Below, in pieces: positions 55,555-64,000 of a stretch of DNA of 64,000 nucleotides. The translations under genes and the position numbers were made by a program. A model generated the notes under the pieces. That model saw only the letters and a program-made list of their open reading frames with translations. It did no database searches and had not been told where the DNA came from. Origin of the DNA: Eupeodes corollae (taxonomy: Eukaryota; Arthropoda; Insecta; Diptera; Syrphidae); NCBI RefSeq assembly GCF_945859685.1, contig NC_079149.1, positions 84,187,073-84,251,072 of the forward strand. Reading direction: 5' to 3'. The stretch's first letter is position 1. Each line of letters starts with the position of its first letter.

Positions 55555-55838
55555 ATATGTGAAACACTACATAATTTAATGACCACCACGCGAATTGTTG
55601 CAAGCATCGATTCTTTTGAGGTAATTTTTGCCCAGTTTTTGAGAAATATTGGGCGGTTTTTAAGTGCTCAAGAGTTAAAAAATAAAAAAGTCCAGCGGTG
55701 TTAAAAGGCCTGATCATTATGGCCAGTTGATATCGCCACTACGAGAAATTACGCCTTGAAGAAATGTCTCTTGCAATAAAGCCATACTCGATGGAGTTTT
55801 CAGACATGTAGCACCGACATGTTGAAACCACATTTGCA
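55555..55838 (-). pseudogene. mariner-like transposase C-terminal fragment
   Basis: The reverse strand encodes VWFQHVGATCLKTPSSMALL and QETFLQGVISRSGDINWP, then LLTPLDFFIF and, after a deletion, KRIDACNNSRGGH. These match the QQDGATCHTA, SRxGDxxWPPRSxDLTPLDFFLWG and CRxSRGGHLN blocks of mariner-type transposases. The second catalytic aspartate (DGATCH) is replaced by valine, and the reading contains stops. A different mariner family from those at 2875-3905 and 49750-50432. Confidence 0.8.
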
Positions 55839-55849
55839 CACATTGAAAA

Positions 55850-57925
55850 TTCTAAAAACTCAGTTAAAGAAAAAAATCCTATGAGAACCGTTTAGCAATA
55901 TGAAAAATCCAACTGGGACGGTCTCAATGAATTCTTCAGGAACTTTAACTGATGGACACTATGCTTCCTCGATAGTAACGTGAATTCCAGCGCAGATATG
56001 GTAACAAAATTAATTCTTTGTGGAATGCGAAATGTTTTCCCGAATAGGGTGAAATCTATCAAACCCAAGAGAACTCATGGTAAGGAGGTTATTAGGTCAG
56101 AGATGTAAGATTCTGTTGTTACAAAGCCAACCCGATTGAGGAAAACCGGAATAATTTCAAGCAACCTAGAAAGACCTGTAAATGTCATATTCGACGAACC
56201 AAATGTTTGCATGATCAGAAATTAAGGCATGTCCCAAAGGTAGTAAAAATGTCTGGTCATTTGTCAAAAACGTACGAAACACCACTTCATCCTCGGTTCC
56301 AACGCTCGTCCACAATGACACTCCCTATGTAAGCTCGATTAATAAAGCGAATTTTCTTGCAGCACAGTTTGGTGTTAATTTGACGCTACCGCATAGCTTT
56401 ATGAGTCGTCCTGTTCTTGAGAGCGTAAATGATGCTATGTGATGAATCTTCTTTCGCACTCGTGCAGTTGCAAGAGTACTTAAAGACCTAGACATACACA
56501 AATCCGCTGGGACGGATAGTATCTCCCCAATAGTTTTGAAGAAGTGTTCTTCAGCGCTGGCAAAACCACTGCGTAAACTTTTCCATCTTTCCTACTCTAC
56601 AGGTCTCTTTTCGAGCGGATGGAAAATAGGATTTGTCCAGCCTTACCCTAAAAAAGGCGAATCCTCCTCTCTCTCTAACTATCGTTCCATAGTACTCACC
56701 CCTTTCCAAGGTCATGGAAGCACTGATTAATTATCAGCTCAAGAAATATCTTGAAGAACTGGTCCACTGGTGATCTCATGGTTTATCTCACCGAACAGTG
56801 GAACAAATCTTTACATCGTTTTGGAGAAAGTAAGATTATTGCACTTGATAGAGTTTGGCCCCAAGCTCTCTTTTCGAAAATGCGTGCTTTTGGTATTGAT
56901 GAATCTCTTCTTCGTTGGATTAGAAATGACCTTTTTTAACCTTTCAATACAAGTTGTACTGAATGGATCTAAGCCTGAAATTCATAAAATAAATACTGGT
57001 ATTCAACAGGGCTCTGTATTGCCTCCGACTCTCTTCCTTATATTCATAACTGATCTTGGATTCACATTCTTGTCCTTCGGATGTGGAACTTAAACGGCAG
57101 CGTATGATAAGCTCATTAAATTCTGATCTCGACAGCATTGCACAATGGGGAACCAAAAACCGAATAGAAATTAATGCTTCGAAAACTCAATGTTGTCTGT
57201 CTCCTGTCGTTAAAGCCTTACCCACCCCCCATGGCGCTAACCATGAGCTGCACTTACATCCAGGAAACTAATCAACTGTCAGTACTCGGTATGTTCATCA
57301 CAGATCACCTTTTATGGAGTGATCATATATTTGGTATTGCCAAAAATGTCGGTGCCAAAATTGTTCACTCCTTCTGATCTGGCTGTAATTTACAAAGCCT
57401 TCATTCGTCTTAAACTTGAATATAACTCGCATATTTGGGCAGGTGCCCCTAAAACAAGTTTAAGTATTTTGGAAAGGATCCAAAAAAGAGCTTTGAAAAT
57501 GAAGAACTATAACCGAAAAAATTACTTCACTTGAACGCCGACGCAATGTTTCATGCTTTTCGTTGTTCTACCGATATTTTTATAAACAGTGTTTTGTCGA
57601 ATTAGTCAGGTGTATTCCCTCCTCAAACAATTCAGCCGTAATACTCGTACTTCTAGGAATGCACATCAGTTTAACCTTAAACTCAATTTCGGACTTGCCG
57701 TTAAGTATAGAGATTCTTTTTTTAACAGCACATCGTTAATGTGGAATGCTTTACTCAGCTCTGTTTTTCCCTATTATTTTGATATTCAAAACTTTAAGAC
57801 CAATGTGCATCTGTATCTCCTCTTTAATCCTTCTCTATTTTCCTAAAGCTCGCACTGTGTTGAAACTTTAAACATGTTAAGGGTATTAACAGCCCCTTGA
57901 GTGCCCGTTTATTATTAAAAAAAAT
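55850..57925 (+). mobile_element. forward LINE, 5'-truncated, family copy 2
   Basis: Same family as 22447-24565. It begins slightly further upstream (QYEKSNWDGLNEFFRNFNW), continues through HKSAGTDSISPIVLKKCSSA, SGWKIGFVQPYPKKGESSSL, a deleted palm region, MRAFGIDESLLRWIRND, INTGIQQGSVLPPTLFLIFI, DVELKRQRMISSLNSDLDSI, EINASKTQCCLSPVVKALP, and FIRLKLEYNSHIWAGAPKTS. FADD is missing: the sequence jumps from ITDL (57055) into the region after it. The 3' end reads CCCCTTGAGTGCCCGTTTAT followed by an A-rich tail at about 57918-57925. Confidence 0.86.
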
Positions 57926-57939
57926 GACACCGTGGAAAG

Positions 57940-59280
57940 TTCAATATTTTCATATGCAACTAATGTTACTGAGATTGAAAACATTCTAGATACACTTGGA
58001 GTAGATAATGGCTGAATCACAAACACGCTTCAGGCTCGGCTTCACCTGACGTTTACGAGTTCAGCCATAGGAATTCAATGCATGCTATCAGAATGGAGCT
58101 AAGACGAAGCAGGACCACCGTAACGCATAAGAAGACGAAGCTGAAGCGTGTTTGTGATTCAACCATAAGGCTCTAGAATTTGATGAAATCAGAGCAATTG
58201 ATATAAAAACCTATAAATATGTCTTTGCTCCTATTTTATGCAAATTAATTAATTTGAGTATAACTCAATCAAAAATTCCATCTACCTTAAAAACAGCAGT
58301 TGTAAGGCCGATTTACAAAACAGGAGCAAAGAACCAACTAAGCAACTAAATGCCTATATCAATTCTTCCAGTAATTAAAAAATGTTTGGATGGTGTGATT
58401 GCCAACAGGTTGCAATGTTTTGTTGACAAACATCCATTGATTCATAGAAGCCAGTACGGTTTTCAGAAGGGTAAAAATACAGGAAAGTTACTTGGTGAGT
58501 TTGCGAATTGTGTCAACGAAAAATAAGATAAGAGACATCACGTATTAGTAATCTTCATGCATTTCAGTAAAGCGTTTGACACATTAATTCACTCAAATCT
58601 TATTGAAGCTCTAAGAAGAATTAGAATTCGTGGTTCTATGGCTGACAGAATATCTACAAAACAAAACATTTTGTGTTAAAATCAAAAATGCTTTGAGTGG
58701 AAAAAAATGATATGATATGGAGTTCCGGAGGGATCTAAACTGGGTCCAATTTTGTTTGTCTTATACATTAACGAATTGATACGACATTTCAAATAGAGTA
58801 TTCCCTTCGCTTTTGCTGATGATACGGCTATTGTCGTTCGTCATAGTTCTCTTGATACTGCAACAAAGATAATTCAAGAAGATTTAACGGCTTGGTAATA
58901 AATGCATCAAAAACAAAAATGATGCATATCAGAAGTTCACAGTTTAAACCGACAAAACAAAAGATATATTTACAGAATGATGAATGCCCTAAAACGCCAA
59001 AAGAATGCATCGAATTAGTTAGCAACTATAGACAGTCATTTTTTATGGGATAAACACATAGACAAATTTAGGATGGGCCTAAAGAAAGCGATGTTTGTAC
59101 TATCTCATCTAAAATAGCACACTAACCACGATGTTTCGATGTTTTAAAACAAGTGTATTACTCGTTGATGGAATCTAGGATACGATATGTTATACTTGCT
59201 TGGGGTAATGCAGCTAAAACCCATTTTATCAAAATTCTAAACATACGAAATGAAGTTTTTGATACTTTTTAAGAAAACAA
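57940..59280 (+). mobile_element. forward LINE of another family, carrying a MITE
   Basis: Starts within the reverse-transcriptase N-terminal region (VESSIFSYATNVTEIENI, then LDTLGVDN, interrupted by the insertion at 58009-58165, then KALEFDEIRAIDIKTYKYVF). It continues with STLKTAVVRPIYKTGAKNQL, MPISILPVIKKCLDGVIANR, HRSQYGFQKGKNTGKLLGEF, VIFMHFSKAFDTLIHSNLIE, GVPEGSKLGPILFVLYINEL and the catalytic FAFADDTAIVV (about 58810). C-terminal sequence decays by about 59280. It begins directly after the tail of the preceding LINE, so that LINE may have inserted into this one. Clade uncertain (Jockey/CR1-like). Confidence 0.83.
58009..58165. mobile_element. 157-bp MITE with TAA target duplication
   Basis: The left end TGGCTGAATCACAAACACGC and the inverse of the right end TGGTTGAATCACAAACACGC differ at one base, and matching continues TTCAG. 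TAA precedes (58006-58008) and follows (58166-58168) the element. A TAA/TTA duplication is characteristic of PIF/Harbinger. Removing the element plus one TAA restores the LINE reading frame across the site (GVDN to KALEF), which confirms the boundaries. The interior is non-coding and GC-richer than its surroundings. Confidence 0.92.
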
Positions 59281-60744
59281 GATGTAATAGTGTAATAGTT
59301 GTTTCAAAGTTTTGTTTGTACTCCGATATTTACTAATTTGACCTTATTTTGTTCAAAAGCCTTTAACATGTGCGACACAATCTTGAATCTTACTTTCGAA
59401 TGAATTTAAAAAGACTCAAATATCATTTCAACAATTGATATGTTGTTCTGAATATGCATCACTGCTGCTTTTTTTTTTTTGATGATAGGGCTCTGCGATG
59501 CATCAATTCTCAGAACCAATCTGAGTTGAGTTAAATTCTTTTACACAAAAGTCCAATTGAAAGTTATTTTTTTAAATGTAATTTTTATTTATTTTGGTGG
59601 AATCAAATAAAGTTACTGTATACTGCTAGTCTTTATGTTGGTTTGTAAATTATTGTTGCATTTATTTGTCCCGTACCGTGTTTTTATTTTTTATCTCAGT
59701 AGTGGGTGAAATAAAATTTCTCGTGAATGTAAAATGATGTAATTGCCTTAGTAAGTAGGTCAATTTGCAAAGCACATTTTAATTTGAATAAGTGCTAATA
59801 TCATTACTGTGGTGCATATTTTTTTTGGGGGGCCAAATATTTTGCAGACACTGTCAATCATACTTTATGAAATTATGAGCCACGATTTCTATAGTTTGAG
59901 TTAAGTATTACGATCCTTATGATACACAAATTCTGACATTTATTACAATTTCTCATGGTTGAAAGTGACTTTAGGTTGAATCAGTTGTTAACAGCTTTTT
60001 GAAAATTAAAGAACATTTTAGTCTAAATATAATATTTATACGTTTAATGGAATATAATTTTAAAATCCACTTTTACATTTATAGCAACAATCGTTTTCCA
60101 TAAACTAAGTTGTGTTTGGTATAATTCAGATGTAACAAAATGTTTGTTGTGTTTGTGCCTTACAAACCTTAAATAAATTCCAAAACTCAACCAACTCAAT
60201 AGAGTCAAGAAGCTTTTAAGTACAAATGTTCAGTTATTTCACTGCTTTCTCTGTTTTTTTTAACTCTAGTTTTTATAGAATAGTACTGTATTGATACATT
60301 TATTGAAGGGTGTATTTATAAAAAGAGTATTTGGTAGAAAGTCATTGATGTTTATTTCAATGTAAAGAGGAAGAATTGTCTTTTCTTGGGCATATACAAA
60401 AAAAACAGGTACTAAATCACAAAATCTCATTGGCCAATAAGAATCACTTCTTTCCAAAAAAAAATTGAAATTTACTTTTCAAGTTTAATGTCTTTAGATA
60501 TATCCTATCTTGCTCCTATAGAGAAGAAAGTTAATTTTGATTATTTGTGCAGTATAAGTGAAAATAAGTCTTCGGTGATATTGATACTGATATCACTGGT
60601 TGGCAAGACTTTTATCCTAGCAATAAAAATGTACATTTTCAATGGTTTCTATGGACTTAATTAAAAGCCTACTCATAAGATAAAAGTATACGTTTTTTTC
60701 TAGTAACGAGTGAGATAAACAATTTGAAGTTATTATCCTTCTTT
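59281..60744. other. non-coding stretch, nothing recognised
   Basis: AT-rich sequence with no recognisable domain in any frame and no clear terminal repeats. Confidence 0.4.
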
Positions 60745-62110
60745 ATATACACAACATTGTACTACGACATTTACCTCAGGAAGCTTTGGACATTTATACC
60801 ACTCTGTTTAACAACGTTCTGAATAATGCATATTATCCAGTCCGTTGGCAAAACATCTGTGATACATCCTCTTCCGAAAAAGGGAAAAGACAACTCCAAT
60901 CCGGCGAATCACCGGTCGAAAAGTCTGCTGCCGAGTATCAGTAACGTATTCGAGAAGGTTATAAATAGAGCTTTCTCCAAGTGGGCTGAGAACAACTAAA
61001 AAGGTTAAGGCCTTTGACACCGTATGGTTAGAGGGTCTGTATCTAAAGTTAAACAGACTTGGCATAAGTAAACCACTGTTGTATATGCTTTATAACATGG
61101 TCTTCAACAATGAGGGGTTAACTCGCCGATCTTATTAAGCACTTACACCAGTATTCTTCGGGTGACTTCGACAAAATTCAGCAATATTGCGATGACTAGA
61201 AGTTGAAAATCAATATTCAGAAATGCGAAACTATTCTGTTCAGGACTCCGATGTATAGATCCTCAAGTGACACGAGAAAGAACTGGAAAAATCTAGTGAT
61301 CGTTGGACCAAATCGACAGTCACTGGTGAATGAAGGTGTAGTGAAGTACCTTGGCATCTGGTTGGATCAGTACTTGTATTTCGACAGAAATATGAGTGCT
61401 GCTCTGGCCAGAACTAGGTAAGTCCTTGCCCCGACAAACCGGTTGTTTTTTTAGCAGCCGTCTTGAAAGCTGGGTGGAGGTGATTTGCTACATGGCCCTT
61501 ATCCGGCCAATGATTGCCAATGGGTGCCCGGTATGTTTTCACGTTGACCCATCTAAAATGGAAAAGATTCGGGTGTTTGAGAGACAATGTCTGCGACGCT
61601 GCCTTGGATTACACAGAACACCAGAGTCGGAGTACAAACATTACTATTCCAACCAGGTTCTATACAACAGACCCAAAATAAACAGGATAGATCATTTCTT
61701 GCAGAAGCTTGGTAGGGGTCACATTGCTAGAGCGAAGTCGTTGACTAACAGCTTAATTTTTGGGGCTTACTATCCCAACAATGAGTCACGTCACAACAGT
61801 GAGTTTACGTTTAAGTGGCAACATTCCGCCTGAAGCTTTTCTCTATTTAGACAATCGAGGACTGATACAGAATAGCGAGGCGGTTCCGCTAATCTACCAC
61901 GTCAGCAGTAAAACTGTAGCTAGGCGACTCCTTTACAGTCGAGATGTCCTCGCACTGGACGGAGCCGAGTGCCTTCGGTTCAGTAGGACTATTTCCGATA
62001 GGGACCGAAAGATAGATTGAGACAGGAGAACCAGTTTTGGTGGCTTCAAATTGAGAATGTCATTTAAAGTTGTCTAGGGCGTTTGGTCTTAGCCGGCTTA
62101 CAAAGGTTTA
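60745..62110 (+). mobile_element. forward LINE, C-terminal half
   Basis: Fragments of reverse transcriptase come first (ALDIYTTLFNNVLNNAYYPV near 60785, then PLPKKGKDNSNPANHR in a shifted frame near 60870, and KAFDTVWLEGLYLKLN near 61010). A gap that lacks YADD follows, then INIQKCETILFRTPMYRSSS, VVKYLGIWLDQYLYFDRNMS, CYMALIRPMIANGCPVCF, VFERQCLRRCLGLHR and NSLIFGAYYPNNE, then GNIPPEAFLYLDNRGLIQ and RFSRTISDRDRKID. The C-terminal half is well preserved in two long frames (61203-61421 and 61396-61833). It is unlike the other LINE families in the window. No zinc knuckle was seen. Confidence 0.82.
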
Positions 62111-62128
62111 AGGATTAGGTTAGGGATG

Positions 62129-62255
62129 TCAGGGTGGCACCAAAAAATAACACAAAAAAAACACCAAAAAAACACATTAAAAAACGCTTACTGTGGCTGT
62201 TCTAGTTTTTAAGTAGTTGTAAGTATTTTTATGTAGTATTATTGGTTTTGGTTAG
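62129..62255. repeat. dispersed repeat, copy 2
   Basis: TCAGGGTGGCACCAAAAAAT opens a block that matches 36735-36850, including TGTTCTAGTTTTTAAGTAGT and TAGTATTATT. This copy follows the LINE that ends near 62110, separated by a few bases with GGATTAGGTTAGGG. Non-coding. Confidence 0.75.
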
Positions 62256-62399
62256 TTTTTAGTAGCTTAAGTATTATAATGGGTTTCGTTTTTTTTTTTT
62301 AAGTTTTAACTTTATATAAAATAAAAAATAATTTTCATTTCACAACAGTAATGAATTCTTTTCGATTACAAAAATGAAGTGTAATTTAGATGAACTTTT

Positions 62400-63300
62400 T
62401 TAAGTTCTTTTGTTTTTTGGTCTGACGTTAACACAAACAAAGCCGATTTCTTCTTAAATCGTGAACACGCAACGTATATATAGCTGCCCATGTGAAAAAC
62501 AATGATTTTCTTAATTTATCCCGGAAACACTAAGTGATTGGCCTTCCGACTTGTTAATTGTCATTGCGAACGCAAGGCGAACCGGAAATTTCAATCGTTT
62601 GAAGTCAAAATGAGATCAGTCGGAATCATTGGTATTCGAGGATTACATACATTTTCACGTACTGTCCGTTAATAATGGTTGCCTCAATCAATCGTTGCAA
62701 AAGTCACTGTGGATTCAAATTACGCGATATCAAAATAACTGAACTAACTTTGAGGAGCAAGTTATGTGGTGGAAAACCTAGTAACTTCAGAGAGTTCTAA
62801 AACTCCGTTGGATAATTTACAACATGATCGGGATTTGTTATGGAATCAACGGATTTGTATGTCACTAAATAGCCAGTGATTTTTGATAGATTGCTGAATG
62901 ATGAAATTGAGTGCGTGTTATTCTGATAATTCTTACTAATGTTTGGGAAAATATTTTCAATAAGAGCTAATTGAGAGTCTATAAATCGGGAAAAGTCGTT
63001 GATTAGAGTAATAAATCAAGTGGTCGAATCAACTGACACTTTTCCATTTCCAACAGCTAACAATTGTTTTTGAAATTATGCATTAGTGGTTAGCGATAAT
63101 GTTTTTACGTTATTCCACAAAAATGATGGCTTCAGGAAAGAATTCAATTCATCTAAAGGAGTTCCACGGGGAATGACTGGCAACGTCTGCCTGAAATCGC
63201 CTGCCAACAATATCATCAAGCCGCGAAAGATGCTGTTACTTCGTCGAAGATGTTTCAGTGTAAATTTAAGTGCTACAAGTGATTTCGAATGTGTCAATTA
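62400..63300 (-). pseudogene. Helitron helicase remnant
   Basis: The reverse strand opens with LMILLAGDFRQTLPVIPRGT, then PLDELNSFLKPSFLWNNVK and TLSLTTN (about 63290-63080), a PIF1-type helicase core. Further pieces in shifting frames follow: YKSVDSITNPDHVVNYPTEF, IEATIINGQYVKM, IPTDLILTS and FPVRLAFAMTINKSEGQSLS (about 62540), continuing with FSHGQ. The last helicase motifs and C-terminus (KKSALFVLTSDQKT) lie near 62400-62460. The Rep nuclease domain is outside or lost. Unlike the Helitron at 49138-49570, no CTRR terminus was identified. Confidence 0.83.
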
Positions 63301-64000
63301 AGACTTATAAATAATGAACATTTTTAGAAGTTAAGCAAGATACTTTAATGATTTAAATTGTATCTAAGGAAGAAATAGTTGATATTTTCAAAACCATCAT
63401 ACAATTTATTGTTAATAGATATTTTGAGTTCTTCCCAGCCGTAAGCGCCCGTTTTTGGTTGTTGGCATTTCTAAAACGACGTATTTTAAAAACCTGCTGT
63501 AAAAGAAAAATTCGCAGTTGATATTCGAGCTTACGACATCTTAATCATTAAAAAAGGATTGTGGGACAGAAAAAATAAAAGTAATTTTGTCAACCTTAAT
63601 GAATTAGAAAAATCAGATCAGAGGCTAACATTCTGCAGATAAGAAAAGTCCCCCAAATAGACATACAATATCTTACGTTGTACCAATATCGGTTGAAACA
63701 ACAACAAAAACATATTTTCACAATGAAACCAATACAAATATGATCGATGATAACTAATTTAAGTTATGAATGTTTTACTAAAGAAAAGTATAAAATGCAT
63801 AAAAGTATAAAATGTTAAAAAATGGAAATAATATGAATTTCAAAAACAATTAAGTTCGCCGCACAAGAGTGAGATCATTATCTCAATGCTTTCAAAAATA
63901 TATTAAAACATACATAAGTTCCCCTCCGATTGATGCGACCTGATGTCTAGCTATAGCAACCTCGCCTAAATACCGGCTTGAAACTATTAAAATATTGTGT
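63301..64000. other. non-coding stretch, nothing recognised
   Basis: No protein similarity or repeat structure was recognised. It may still belong to the Helitron upstream region, but no coding trace is visible. Confidence 0.35.

Overview
The window looks like an AT-rich insect genome, most probably a fly, and it is a dense transposon graveyard rather than a gene-rich segment. Nearly every recognisable protein stretch belongs to a transposable element: non-LTR retrotransposons (LINEs) of several families, Tc1/mariner, PIF/Harbinger, hAT, Helitron, at least one transposase-like family I cannot assign, and several non-coding inverted-repeat elements. Almost all are truncated, frameshifted or nested. 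I saw no rRNA, tRNA, CRISPR array, operon or prokaryotic signal. The fly assignment is inferred from element types, short introns and base composition; no host gene was recognised that would prove it.

Layout. 1-9235: a short inverted-repeat element (717-972), a decayed LINE and Tc1 fragment (1045-2465), a decayed mariner with an internal direct duplication (2875-3905), a short inverted-repeat element (4545-4737), a two-gene Harbinger element (4834-7327) whose transposase gene carries an internal inversion, then non-coding DNA. 9236-15049: a Tc1-type element with matching termini and TA target duplication, split by two LINEs. 16177-21117: a TA-flanked inverted-repeat transposon with an unassigned transposase-like gene, containing a second transposon (16265-18858), which contains a LINE 3' end with an RNase H domain. 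21170-25150: a reverse-strand LINE split by a forward LINE. 26093-30625: a reverse RTE-type LINE, a second RNase H-family LINE fragment and a Harbinger-like deletion derivative. 32700-36720: a forward LINE cut off by a second Harbinger element.

38450-52240 is dominated by four copies, in two orientations, of an AT-rich non-coding element built from internal repeats of about 155-180 bp. One copy is split by an RTE LINE (38953-41505). Another is split by an hAT element, a Helitron end and a mariner fragment. A nested pair of inverted-repeat elements (42884-43992) lies between copies. 52241-55550 is the best candidate for host sequence: an open reading frame at 53843-54283, probably a 5' exon of an unidentified gene, with mainly non-repetitive flanks. 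55555-62255 holds a mariner fragment and three LINEs, one carrying a 157-bp inverted-repeat element with a TAA duplication. 62400-63300 is a reverse-strand Helitron helicase remnant.

The elements do not form a pathway. Their value is as a record of insertions in relative time order. The items most worth follow-up are the repeat-built AT-rich family, the triple nest at 16177-21117, the inverted exon in the Harbinger transposase and the possible host exon.
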